Numbered from the stretch's first letter, positions 38,217-47,819 are shown. The stretch: 64,000 nt of DNA from Symsagittifera roscoffensis (GCF_963678635.1 NC_087062.1:17473789-17537788), one strand, 5' to 3'. Numbers and translations: made by a program. Notes: generated by a model from the letters alone, not told the origin.

Positions 38217-39432
38217 CAGGGGGCAGCGCTATCATCCCTCCCACACCAGGCCTCTGTTTCCATAAAAATTCGATGTTCTTATACTCTCTTTTGAAATCAG
38301 CCGCTATTGCTGTTTTGAAGCTTACGTCCGCGGTTATCGCTATAGCGCACGTGCGTTCAGTGAGTATGAAATCGCTGTCCGTTATGACGATATTGTTTGA
38401 ATAATGGTTCGGTAGGTCAAAATACGATTCAAAAATTCGTCCAAAAGGTGGTTTTTTAGCCTTCTCGTCCTCTGTCTCTAGTTCTCCGGTTTCTCTTGCC
38501 GATTTCAATTTTTTTATTATCAGATTTTCGGTGTGGGTGAGTCCTACCCCCACTCCCCGGACAAAAATATCCATCGACGTCCCCGTCGATCGCCCAAAGT
38601 CTAGGCGATCGAAGTTGGGTTGTGGAACACGTAGAGGACCATCTGGGGCGACCCAGTTGGACTCGGTATTGTCATGACTGATGTATTTGATGCCGTCTTT
38701 ATCGACGTCCTGAATCGTCAGGATCGTTTCCTTTGGATCTGTCGGCAGATCATGGAGCCAATCGAGCACGCGCAAACTCGTTAGTTCTTGCTCATGAGTC
38801 TGTTCCGCTTCTGGTTCGAACTCCACTTCCGGTTCTGATCGATCGTCGATCCAATCCTGATCCATATCATTCACCAAGTCGATTTCTTCTAGCACCGCCA
38901 CTTTGTCCAGTCCCACTAGCGAGTCCATGACATCACTTATAACTATCCTGTCTACAACGAAATCCTCGACGTACAGATTGTATTTCTTCTTGTTTTTTCC
39001 TCTCTTGCTCTGGCGTGTTTCCATGGTGAGAGGAAAGTCAGGCTGTATTCCTTTGTCAATTTCGATTTGTTCCGGGCAGTCCCAGTCTTCCTCGGCATAA
39101 GGTAGAGTTTCATCGTCCACCTCTACTCGCTCGGTCAACTCCAGATCCAGTGGTAGGTCGCAATCGTCCACCACCTCATTCCCGTCGTTTTTGTGGCGAG
39201 TACCCCTTTCATTCACTTCACAAGCAGGATCCACTATCAAATAGTCGCCCTCTTGCATGTCCGCTGGGATGCACCAGTCCTCTGACGAGGCATTGTGTGG
39301 TTTGATAATTTCATAATGAGCTGCTCTTCCAGTGCTCAATCGATAAAAACGACCTCCTTGGTGCACCTCTGTTATCTGAAATGGACCACGCCATTTCTTT
39401 AATAATTTCTTGGTTCCTTTTGGTGGAACCAC
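38158..39432 (-). pseudogene. pol: Integrase GPY/F tail, acidic linker and N-terminal half of a macro domain
   Basis: Residues 8-50 contain KKWRGPFQITEV and YRLSTGRAAHYEIIKPHN, the GPY/F module that ends Ty3/gypsy integrases. It is out of frame with the integrase core, so at least one indel separates them near 39430. Residues 60-290 are acidic with a KRGKNKKK patch. From about residue 345 the sequence reads IVITDSDFILTERTCAIAITADVSF then AIAADFKREY and GGMIALPP, matching the first half of a macro domain (start strand, A-[ID]-[AS]-x-D loop, GIA-x-x-F helix). Macro domains bind or remove ADP-ribose. Fusion to integrase suggests it is made as part of Pol. The domain continues at 38216-37956 in another frame. 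Confidence 0.65.
38552..38593 (-). promoter_or_regulatory. Internal copy of the polypurine-tract block (possible central tract)
   Basis: On the minus strand this reads GCGATCGACGGGGACGTCGA followed by TGGATATTTTTGTCCGGGG and AGTGGGGG. It aligns along about 40 bases with the block next to the 3' LTR (27930-27970). It lies in pol after the integrase, where some retroviruses have a central polypurine tract. Confidence 0.45.
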
Positions 39433-40903
39433 TTCCTCTGGAACACCCAGACGTAGTCGCCAACTGAGTAGGTTTTCGCATCGGCTGTCCTTTTATCAAA
39501 CCTCCTTTTTGTCTAATTTGCGCCTGTTGCGTGTTCCTCCTGCATAAGTCATTGAGGTCCTGCTGTCTTCTAATAACATCCCGCACGTACGTTTGCGGTG
39601 CTGTTCTCTTCCCCTCATATTTAGGGTAGAAAAACGTCAACGGAAGCGCTTTTTCGTGACCCGTTAGCATCATGTGCGGACTTATTCCCGTGGTGGAATT
39701 CTCAGTGCTGTTGTAAGCACCCATCACTTGCGGCAAGTGCTTGTCCCAGTCATCCATGTAACGCGAGCAATAGACTCTCAGCATGGATACCAGTGTGCGA
39801 TTTTGCCTCTCGACTAGGCCATTCGTTTGCGGGTGATAAGTGGTCGAGTGGGCCTGCGCTACCTGCGACCTTTTCATTAACTCCTTCGTGAGATCACCCA
39901 CGAATGCTTTGCCATTGTCCGATTGGAACGTGATGGGGCAGCCATGGCTCGCTATCCACACATTTATCAAATGATCGCATGTTTCTTCCGCCGATGCTGT
40001 CATGCAGGGTGCTGCCTCCGCATACTTCGTAAAATGGTCGATCATTACCAGCACCTGATTATAGCCCATTGCTGTCATGCAGATTTTCTGATGATCAAAT
40101 TGCACCACTTCGTTGAATCCCGACGACTCTATTGATTGTAGAGGGAACCTTAGTTTCCTGGGATCCTTCGCCTGCTGACATGACAGGCATACGGCGATCC
40201 ACTTCTCACAAGCCTTCTTCAATCCCGGCCATTCGAATCGTTTCTGTATCCTGTTGTACACTTTGTCCACGACTTGATGGCCCATCTGATCATGTGAGCG
40301 AAAGAGCAATTCGGTTTGGTACAACTGTGGTAACACTATTGAATTGTATTTATAAAGGACCTTGTCCTCCTCTTTACGTTTACAGGCTACGATTCCGTCC
40401 TTGTTCAGGTACAACAAGTCGCTTCTCTTCAGGTAGAATTGCTTCAAGATGTTGTAGCTGTCTTCTTCCAAATCTCCCTTATCAGGTGCTCCATTCTCGA
40501 TCCATCTCTTCAGACTGCTCGTCATTCTATCATTTCGTTGAGCCCTTAGGAGATCCGACAGCCTGTACCTGGTTTTCAAATACGTCTTTACCACGTTCAT
40601 TTGCCCACTCATTATTTCCGGAGCATGAGCATCGTACATCAACTTGACACGCCATATCTTTTTCAAAGGCGTCGCTTCCTGCACAGATGGTTCCAGATTG
40701 GTACGGACGACCGTACCATGTGGCAGCAATCTGGTTGGGCGTTTCGAAACTGCTATCAGCTCGAGCTCGTCTGCGGCATTATCTACCACAGTGCCCTCTT
40801 CATCTGAGGTGTATCTGTCCCTGTCTGGATCCTGATGCGTTTCTCGGTCCAGCCCACGCTGCTTCCAGTCTACTAATAAGGAATGGATTGCGATCTCTGA
40901 CAT
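39311..40903 (-). CDS. pol: Integrase of the giant element
   Basis: A 530-residue ORF in the -1 frame relative to RT, overlapping it by 31 bases. It contains the zinc-binding HHCC domain (SHDQMGHQ ... CLSCQQAK) and the D,D-35-E core: VVQFDHQKI, TFQSDNGKAF and YHPQTNGLVERQNRTL, all with catalytic residues present. PHMMLTGHEKALPL follows as in Ty3/gypsy integrases. The last 60 residues look frameshifted; the natural GPY/F tail continues in the frame of 39432-38158. It inserts the cDNA into host chromosomes. The frame change from RT could be programmed or a mutation. Confidence 0.85.
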   Translation of the reverse strand: MSEIAIHSLLVDWKQRGLDRETHQDPDRDRYTSDEEGTVVDNAADELELIAVSKRPTRLLPHGTVVRTNLEPSVQEATPLKKIWRVKLMYDAHAPEIMSGQMNVVKTYLKTRYRLSDLLRAQRNDRMTSSLKRWIENGAPDKGDLEEDSYNILKQFYLKRSDLLYLNKDGIVACKRKEEDKVLYKYNSIVLPQLYQTELLFRSHDQMGHQVVDKVYNRIQKRFEWPGLKKACEKWIAVCLSCQQAKDPRKLRFPLQSIESSGFNEVVQFDHQKICMTAMGYNQVLVMIDHFTKYAEAAPCMTASAEETCDHLINVWIASHGCPITFQSDNGKAFVGDLTKELMKRSQVAQAHSTTYHPQTNGLVERQNRTLVSMLRVYCSRYMDDWDKHLPQVMGAYNSTENSTTGISPHMMLTGHEKALPLTFFYPKYEGKRTAPQTYVRDVIRRQQDLNDLCRRNTQQAQIRQKGGLIKGQPMRKPTQLATTSGCSRGSGSTKRNQEIIKEMAWSISDNRGAPRRSFLSIEHWKSSSL

Positions 40904-43107
40904 ATCGGAATTGGAAGTTGTTTCAGATGTGTTGTCCCAGGACTGGGGCCTCGAGTCAACACTTGAGTTGACTGATCCCCAACATCATATTCCAAGTTGT
41001 CTGAGATGTTTCTCGACTCCCCGGACAAAACTCTGTCCATTGGTCGCTTTGAACCCGACTCCCCGGACAAAATTCTGCCCCTAGGTGGTCTCGTCAACCT
41101 CTCCCCGGACAAGTCGTCCTGCACGGGCTCAAAGGTGTCTGACTCCTCAGACAAGTCGTCCTTGACTGGCTCGAAGGTATCAGACTCCCCGGACATTGTC
41201 TCGTCCCCGGACGAACAATCTGGGCTCGGCTCGTATTCTTCTTTCGCATCCGTGAAATGCACTCTCCTCGCGAAGCTAGATTTCGTTTTGATCCTGACTT
41301 CCTCAGTGGCTTGGGTCTGATTCAGTGTCCCATATTCAGTGAACGAAGTTCTCAACAAGACCTCCTTCGGCATCGAGCTCACCAGCTGGTTGACTATCGA
41401 CCTGCAATCCCGTTCAATGCCTCGGCTGCGAATGGACACTGGCCTCTTCTCTGTTCTCTCGGTGACCGTCAACCGGTGCATGGTCTCCATCCACTCACGA
41501 TCATGCCTATCCACTTCCCTGGCCAACAAGTCACGGAGCTTTCCCATGACGTCCGGCGCCACGTTCACCGTCCTGTTTAATAGAGCCATGCTGTTTATAC
41601 CCAGCCTGGTAAGTTCTTGCTGTACCAAATTGGATCGGACTAGCAGATCCAACGGAACGGGCTCGCCTCTGGCTAAAAGCTTTATCTCCGCGGCCGTTTC
41701 CGCTGGAAGGTCAGGGTGTCCGGGTATAGGATGCCCTGACTTGTCTAACCACCTAGTAAGTGGTAGTTTGTCGTAGGTTTCCTTGTCCAGAAATGAAAAC
41801 CCGTCTTTGATTTCTGATTGGTTGGCCTGCTTCTCCTCGAGGCGCTCATAAAATTCTGTCTTTTTACTGAGGCTATCTGCGTTCTGGTGCTTGTCACGGG
41901 TACGGTGCTCTATGATCATGTGGTATCCATCCAAGCGCACGATCCAACGACCAATATAACTTTGGTCCATCGAATAGGTTTTCAGCCAGGCAAGGGCACG
42001 ATTATCCACACGTAACTTGAAGGGAGCACTCCCCAAGTAGGCCCTGTATTTTTCCACGAAAGTGATCACCGCAAACATCTCCGCTTTTGGTGCGCCGTAC
42101 TTCATCTCAGTATCACTCAGGACTTTACTCCCGTAAGCTATCGGACGAAGAATCGTTCTCCCGTTCCACTCCTGCTCCTGGTGAAGTATGCCCGATATCG
42201 CAACCACTGATGCATCCGTGTCCAGCACGAACATCCCCTTCTCTGTTGGCGTGCCGAGGACCGGTGCCTCGCAAAGTTCACGTTTGATGTTCTCAAATGA
42301 AACTTGTGCCTCATCAGTCCAAGTGAACTTTTTGCCCTTGTTTCTCATCAACCGCTGCATGGGGTATATTTTGTCAGCATACCCCTTGATGAACTCTCGA
42401 TAATAATTAGCGAATCCCAAAAAACTCATCAGCTGTGTATCTGTTTTAGGTGCCTTCCAGGTCAGCACCGCTTCAACCGCTTCAGGATCTGGTCTCACTC
42501 CATGTTTGTCCACCAGGCGGCCCAGATACTTTATGGAATCCCTGAGGATTTCACAATTAGAGGGTTTACATTTCAGACCCGCCTGCTTCATGCAAGAAAA
42601 CACCTCCTCCAACCTCTCTATGTGGTCTTCTAAGGTTGGTGTTGCAATCACGACATCATCGACATAACACATGATGAGATTCCAGTATTTCTTAGTGACG
42701 CTCGTGAGTGCCTGGGCCATCAGTCGCTGGAATGTGGCCGTCGCGTTGCACAATCCGAACGGCATCCTCTTCCACTGGAACAATCCCAGCTCGCACGCGA
42801 AGCCTGTTTTCTCTCGATCTTGCTTTCTGAGTGGCACTTGCCAGAACGCAGAGCCCAAATCTGACGTCGTGAAGAACTCCGCGTCTCCCAGCTTGGATAG
42901 GCTCTCATCGATGCGGGGAATCGGGTATGCGTCCTTTATAGTCACTGCGTTCAGATAACGGAAATCACAACAAAACCTGAGTTGTCCACCTTTCTTTTTC
43001 GCCATGACCACGCCACAAGCCCACGGGGACTTCGACGGCTCGATCATGTCATACTCCATTAACATCTCGATTTCCTTCCTACACGCTTCTGACTTGTGAG
43101 GGGTCAT
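40873..43107 (-). CDS. pol: Reverse transcriptase and RNase H of the giant element
   Basis: A 744-residue ORF. RT spans about 1-185: IEPSKSPWACGVVMAKKK, LRFCCDFRYLN, TTSDLGSAFWQVPL (first catalytic Asp), FGLCNATATFQR and CYVDDVVIATPT (YVDD box, near residue 149). A thumb/connection follows, then RNase H from about 290 (FVLDTDASVVAISGILHQ, then the Glu and Asp motifs to near 410). The C-terminal 130 residues are a linker with repeated LSGES units. The natural frame continues upstream without an ATG through two stops (TAA 43144-43146 and TAG 43315-43317) into the protease ORF; both appear to be nonsense mutations or readthrough points. Confidence 0.88.
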   Translation of the reverse strand: MTPHKSEACRKEIEMLMEYDMIEPSKSPWACGVVMAKKKGGQLRFCCDFRYLNAVTIKDAYPIPRIDESLSKLGDAEFFTTSDLGSAFWQVPLRKQDREKTGFACELGLFQWKRMPFGLCNATATFQRLMAQALTSVTKKYWNLIMCYVDDVVIATPTLEDHIERLEEVFSCMKQAGLKCKPSNCEILRDSIKYLGRLVDKHGVRPDPEAVEAVLTWKAPKTDTQLMSFLGFANYYREFIKGYADKIYPMQRLMRNKGKKFTWTDEAQVSFENIKRELCEAPVLGTPTEKGMFVLDTDASVVAISGILHQEQEWNGRTILRPIAYGSKVLSDTEMKYGAPKAEMFAVITFVEKYRAYLGSAPFKLRVDNRALAWLKTYSMDQSYIGRWIVRLDGYHMIIEHRTRDKHQNADSLSKKTEFYERLEEKQANQSEIKDGFSFLDKETYDKLPLTRWLDKSGHPIPGHPDLPAETAAEIKLLARGEPVPLDLLVRSNLVQQELTRLGINSMALLNRTVNVAPDVMGKLRDLLAREVDRHDREWMETMHRLTVTERTEKRPVSIRSRGIERDCRSIVNQLVSSMPKEVLLRTSFTEYGTLNQTQATEEVRIKTKSSFARRVHFTDAKEEYEPSPDCSSGDETMSGESDTFEPVKDDLSEESDTFEPVQDDLSGERLTRPPRGRILSGESGSKRPMDRVLSGESRNISDNLEYDVGDQSTQVLTRGPSPGTTHLKQLPIPICQRSQSIPY
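41016..41215 (-). repeat. Repeated LSGES-coding / TTGTCCGGGGAGTC motif in pol
   Basis: The sequence ACTCCCCGGACAA or close variants occurs at 41016, 41058, 41100 and 41184, with a diverged copy near 41142. On the minus strand it codes LSGE(S) each time. The same nucleotide motif forms the core of the polypurine-like blocks at 27931 and 38552, where it is read in another frame or not at all. Confidence 0.7.
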
Positions 43108-43314
43108 TCTTCTCGCCCCTTCCCTATGAGGTACCGAGCCCTCTTATATCTCAATCTCGTGTTCTACAAAATTACAGCAACCTATGTCGGCCTTATGTTT
43201 CGAAAAAACGTCTGCGTTCCGACTTGGCACCGCTCTGAGCAAATCTAGTTCCATGTCTGATATTTTACCCTTCAAATGTTCTATTTCAGGTAGGACCGGT
43301 TTATTCGCTGCCAA

Positions 43315-45069
43315 CTATGTCTCTGTCGGCCTCTCAGGAAAATTGGAACAACTAGACAGCCTATCATCTGTTTCCGACTTCATTGAAAACAATTTCCTAG
43401 AAGATTTCAATTCATTCACTCTCCTCATTATACTTTTTTGGTTCGCATGCAATGGACATTTAGTTACATCAAACTTTTTCAAGTTCTCCACACTCTGAAA
43501 GTCTGTGTTCAGAGGCAAAGCATAGCCAAGTTTCTTTCCCCTCTGTATTGTCACTGTTGTTGCTTCTGTGTTCAATAACACACTCACACACAGTCCGCTC
43601 TGAGTGAGTGAGAAGCTTCTTCCTAAAATAGCCGAGCTTTTACTGTTTGGATTTGGTACCAGACACACCTGTCTGTCATTGCTGAGTTCATTCAAGTTCC
43701 TCATCCTAAACGTCGCTATTACGGCTTGATTTGGTTTTAATCTAACTTTTCGTTCCAGAAAAATCGGCACCTTGGCCTGGTTAATTAGGATCTTATTGAG
43801 GGGTCTCTTTTCATACTTTCTCTCAGGATCCTTGATCCTAATCAACCCGTCATTGAGATCGATCGTGACATCAAAGTTGCGCACGAAATCCCTTCCTAAG
43901 ATGAACTGATCGGATTCGTCCAAATTCTCCACTACTAGGAAGCTCATCCAAAGATGTCTTCCTCCGAGCTGCAGTGAAATGATCGGAGTTCGTCCAGTCA
44001 CATAGATCACTCCCTGATTGGCAGCTGCCAACCTGATGTTTGTCGGTATGAGATCCGACCTCTCGAAACCCATGTCGGTCCAAGTTTTGACTGGCATGAC
44101 ACTAACCACTGCTCCCGTGTCTAGCAGTCCCTTTACTGAAAGTTGTCTGCCTTGCGCGTCCAGCACATGTGCGGCCAGATCGGCGTCGCAACCTATGTGC
44201 ACCGCATCTTGTTCGAGCATCGCGTTGTTATCGATTCGTCTAACCTTCAGCTCCTCTTGACCAATGTATATCCGGCCAATCTGATCGTTCGCATCAGTTA
44301 TGTGAGCTTTTGTGTAGATATTGATGCCATCCACATTCATTAGAATCGGGTAAGGGCCATGGACATCGATATAATGTCCATCCACTTTCATCAGCCTCGG
44401 ATCTCCTGTTGTGAGCAGCGCTCGCACTGCCCTGGAGTCCAGTTTGGGATCTTTTTCCTTCAGGTAGTCGGCATAGATGTCCAGGTGGACTAGTGTAATC
44501 TCGGATGGTTCACTCAAGTTCTTGACCACCTGGTGCCCTGCGACTGAGATAATGGACATTATTTTCGTCCCCTCCTTCGTCATGCCGAAAGTTCTCCCAG
44601 ATATAACGTTCAGTTTTAGTCCCTGTTTCCTGGGTTCCTCTTTGTCTTCTACTTTCGTCGGTTTACCCAGAATATTAAAACTTTCCCGAAGATCTGTGTT
44701 CTCCAGCTCCGACCTTACCCATTGCTCCACTTCTTTTGTGGCTAGGTCCTGTTTGACATTCTGCAGCGCTGTCCTTGCCGCCAGACCGTAATCCACCTTG
44801 AGTGGGCTAAACGACTCTGCCTCCAGGTTCGAGGCTACCACCTCGTCAGGCAGTGTCTTTACCTTCTTAGTCGTAAAGGTGCTCGGTGTCGTCTCCTTTC
44901 TCCGAGACTCGGCATCGTTCATCAGACGTGCTCGACTGGCCTTGACACCCGAAAGAGCCTCTTCGTGGCGGGGATGTTTCGCGTCCGCCACTGCATCCCA
45001 AAATTGAGTACAATCCGACTTGAAGTGTCCCTCCAAATTACAGAAGAAACACCTCGGACCATATTTCAA
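43315..45069 (-). CDS. pol: Second zinc knuckle and aspartic protease of the giant element
   Basis: A 584-residue frame in the same phase as gag and RT. It opens with a CCHC knuckle, CFFCNLEGHFKSDC, then a long linker. The retropepsin is near residues 308-385: KGLLDTGAVVSVMP (catalytic Asp), a flap region and FILGRDFVRNF (the ILG-[RK] motif). The first ATG lies after the natural start of the frame, which continues upstream through one TAG (45118-45120) into gag. The protease would cut the Gag-Pol polyprotein. The frame ends at a TAG (43315-43317), beyond which conserved pre-RT sequence continues. Confidence 0.82.
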   Translation of the reverse strand: MKYGPRCFFCNLEGHFKSDCTQFWDAVADAKHPRHEEALSGVKASRARLMNDAESRRKETTPSTFTTKKVKTLPDEVVASNLEAESFSPLKVDYGLAARTALQNVKQDLATKEVEQWVRSELENTDLRESFNILGKPTKVEDKEEPRKQGLKLNVISGRTFGMTKEGTKIMSIISVAGHQVVKNLSEPSEITLVHLDIYADYLKEKDPKLDSRAVRALLTTGDPRLMKVDGHYIDVHGPYPILMNVDGINIYTKAHITDANDQIGRIYIGQEELKVRRIDNNAMLEQDAVHIGCDADLAAHVLDAQGRQLSVKGLLDTGAVVSVMPVKTWTDMGFERSDLIPTNIRLAAANQGVIYVTGRTPIISLQLGGRHLWMSFLVVENLDESDQFILGRDFVRNFDVTIDLNDGLIRIKDPERKYEKRPLNKILINQAKVPIFLERKVRLKPNQAVIATFRMRNLNELSNDRQVCLVPNPNSKSSAILGRSFSLTQSGLCVSVLLNTEATTVTIQRGKKLGYALPLNTDFQSVENLKKFDVTKCPLHANQKSIMRRVNELKSSRKLFSMKSETDDRLSSCSNFPERPTET

Positions 45070-45117
45070 GATGAGCCCTCTGACGTACTCTTCGTGATCC
45101 TCGTCGGTCGCGTCGAC

Positions 45118-46509
45118 CTACTCGAGAAAGTAGCCTATTGCTTTCGTGTTCTGTTTGTATGCAGAACACGCGGAAACGTGATGGTCCGTCGAGCCACAAT
45201 TCGCACATGACCTCCTCTTATCCATGTCATCGCGAGGTTTGTACCAACTGGAATTCGCACCAGTGTTTGTCCCGCTATAGTTACCATAATTGCTGTAACG
45301 GTTCTGCGCCCTCGGTTTTATGAGGAAATATTCGCGTGACTTCATACGCAAATCATCGGGCGTGGGTACCTGGTCAAGTGACAGGGTGAAGTGTGTGGCC
45401 AACATCGTCTTCAACTCCTCACTCTTTACCCCGTCCATGAACTTCGAAGCAATCGCCAAGTTTCGCTCGGATATTCTCTCATCGGGATTGCTTCTCCTCC
45501 TAAGCAATTCAAGGTCATCCAAAAATTTGTCTATGGATTCGTCATCTCTTTGACGCCTCTTTTCGAACTTCACCATAGCCTGGTGTCCTTGTACGCCAGA
45601 GCCGAAACGATTCAGCAGGATGTCGAATATCTTGCGGGCGCTGTCTCTCTCATTGGCTCTTTTCGCCATTACACAATTTAGTGCAGTACCCTCCAGGTTG
45701 CTCGTTAGCGCGCTGCATTCTTGTTCCTTGGAGAGACTCTCTTCCTCAAAGTGCAACTTCATCGCCTCTATCCAAGTATCAATGCAGCCGTCTGACTCGT
45801 CTTTGTATGACTTCGGCTTTTTCAGTGTCCTTCTTGACCTCTCTCCTCTCTCGGTTAACTTCGAGAGTTTGGTGATGAATGTTTCGAGAGATCTGTTCAG
45901 AGGCTCAAACAACGAGGCATACATCGTTGTGTCCTGTGAGACTGTAGTCAGATCTGGTACTGAACTGACTTGTGGCACAGTTGGCAACCTCGTCTCCGGG
46001 GTAGCATCTGCCTCCGGCGGGACTGGATTCGTCCAGCCAGGCCTCGACGGGGCTGCCCTTGGCCGCTCCTTGTTCCTAGGTTCGTAGTTCGTTCTCGAGC
46101 TTTGCTGGGCTCTGGCATTGCTGCCCGTACCATCTCCATCATTCGCATGGCGTGAGCACTCCCTTTGGTTGGAACGCTCCTGCCAATTGCTCCCATTCAG
46201 GATCGCGTCAAGCTTCCGCATCATTAAGTCAGACTTGGCACCTAACCTTTTCTCCAGGCTAGTCATCGTGTGGGCGTAGGTACTATCATGATCGTTCAAC
46301 AATCGCTCGATCTCTCTCGTCATCCTAGCCTCTCTTTCCTGTGACTCCTTGTTTGCCTGTGCCAGGCTCTCCGCCAGGCATTGATCGGTGCTGCAAATCA
46401 GCTGAGCCTGATCAACCCTCGCCTGCGACTTCGCGTGCGTTAGTTCATCTCTCAGATTCTCTCGACCCTGGTGAGCTCTCTCGTCAACCTGATCTATTCT
46501 CTGAGTCAT
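45118..46509 (-). CDS. gag: Gag (coiled coil, capsid domain, first zinc knuckle)
   Basis: A 463-residue protein. Residues 1-105 are a charged coiled coil; 110-190 are low complexity. Residues 235-390 match the retrotransposon gag capsid domain (CIDTWIEAMKLHFEEE, LEGTALNCVM, FDILLNRFGSG, SIDKFLDDLELLRRR). The C-terminus carries CANCGSTDHHVSAC, a C-x2-C-x4-H-x4-C knuckle. Its ATG overlaps the TGA of the upstream ORF (ATGA, 46509-46506). It terminates at a TAG immediately followed by G, after which the same frame continues into a second knuckle and the protease. Gag forms the particle shell and binds genomic RNA. Confidence 0.82.
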   Translation of the reverse strand: MTQRIDQVDERAHQGRENLRDELTHAKSQARVDQAQLICSTDQCLAESLAQANKESQEREARMTREIERLLNDHDSTYAHTMTSLEKRLGAKSDLMMRKLDAILNGSNWQERSNQRECSRHANDGDGTGSNARAQQSSRTNYEPRNKERPRAAPSRPGWTNPVPPEADATPETRLPTVPQVSSVPDLTTVSQDTTMYASLFEPLNRSLETFITKLSKLTERGERSRRTLKKPKSYKDESDGCIDTWIEAMKLHFEEESLSKEQECSALTSNLEGTALNCVMAKRANERDSARKIFDILLNRFGSGVQGHQAMVKFEKRRQRDDESIDKFLDDLELLRRRSNPDERISERNLAIASKFMDGVKSEELKTMLATHFTLSLDQVPTPDDLRMKSREYFLIKPRAQNRYSNYGNYSGTNTGANSSWYKPRDDMDKRRSCANCGSTDHHVSACSAYKQNTKAIGYFLE

Positions 46510-47446
46510 GCCCGTCTCAGTTCATCCAGACCATTCATTACGCCAGCGAACATGTCACTTATGTCGCCAGTGGCCCCAAATGACGGGGTTAGTCCCAAAG
46601 AAGATGAGGTCAACTGCGGCTGCAGCCTGGTGCTTGATGACGCACCGCCTTTTTGCTTGCTCATCGACGTCATCAATCTGTCGATCGTTGAATACGTTCC
46701 CATCGTTATCCCATCTGACATGGGCCTGGTCGGCGAGGCGGACGACGCCTTCCTGCTCATGTCGTTCCTTGGGCACGGTGTGAAGTTCACATCCGGATGG
46801 GTTATCTCCGGGTAGTCATAACTGGAAGATAAACCTTCAGTTCGTAGTGACGCCACGCGCTCATCATACAAAGACTTCCAACTCTTCTTGGCCTTCGAAC
46901 CCGGTTGTTCTTCACTCGGGCTTATACTCGACATCATCGCGTTGTTGCTCTGCTTGGCCAGAGATGAGTGGGTATTAGCCGTATGTGAATATTCTCTCAT
47001 CCACGTATGACTCTTGGTCTCCGATTTGGACATTCCCTTGAATAACACTTCCTCTCGCGGCTCGACCTCGGAACGCTCCGAGGTCTCCTCCGTCCTCTCG
47101 ACTTCCTCCCGCTCGAGGTCCTCGCTTGGTCAAAGGGGTCCACAAGCGTTTCGCTCGCGGTTCCGGCTTCGGCGCTCCGCCTTTGATCGCCATCGAGGTT
47201 TTTCTCGCTCCTTAATTTCATTTCGCTCACTGAAAGATCAGGTTGACCTTTAGTCGATTCGGTTTCGGCAAACACGTCGGAGGCGCTGCTAAACGAGGTG
47301 TGGCTACGCCTAGTTTTAAATTTTCGCGTGCTGCCCTTGCTCAGCCTGGGAATCTTAGTAGTCGGTCCTAACGAGTCCCTGCGCTGCATGCTTTGTGACA
47401 AAAAACAATATTCGTATGATTTAATGGCGATGCACACGTACCGCAA
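46506..47446 (-). pseudogene. ORF upstream of gag, frameshifted
   Basis: Two frames (47446 to about 47130, then about 47130 to 46506) together read as one polar protein. The first is Ser/Arg rich, and a plausible start is the Met of MQRRDSLGP near 47390. The second begins with an acidic EREEVERTEE-type run and continues through MSKSETKSH to a C-terminus that stops within the gag start codon. The frames differ by -1, with the change best placed near the DPFDQ codons at about 47130. It has no recognisable domain; it may be a gag N-terminal extension or a separate leader protein. Confidence 0.5.
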
Positions 47447-47819
47447 ACAAGTTCAAGTTAAATTACTTAACGCTACCTCTTCGATCTCGTAAGTATCAAG
47501 AATGTCTCTTAGGTTTCTCAATGACAATCTTAGTGACTCAGCTAGAGTTACACACACAGAGCCTGCTCAGTATTGATATAATGATAACTCAACCCTGTTG
47601 TATAGTATAACAGTATCACGAAATTTTCACAAGATATAATCAACACACAAAACACAATGGATAACCAGATAAGAATATCCTACAGGTGACAGCGACCTTT
47701 CGTCAGTATCAATTTATCGCCACACAATTTATCAAGTCACTGCTTTGTTAAAATCAAACAATCTTTGGTACACAGCAGTGATGATTCAGAAACAGATCAA
47801 TAAAACTTAGTCTTAAAGA

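Noticed and set aside
29397-47500. Plus-strand ORFs of 60-170 codons across the giant retrotransposon
   Set aside because: Antisense or alternate-frame shadows in G+C-rich coding DNA; no domains.
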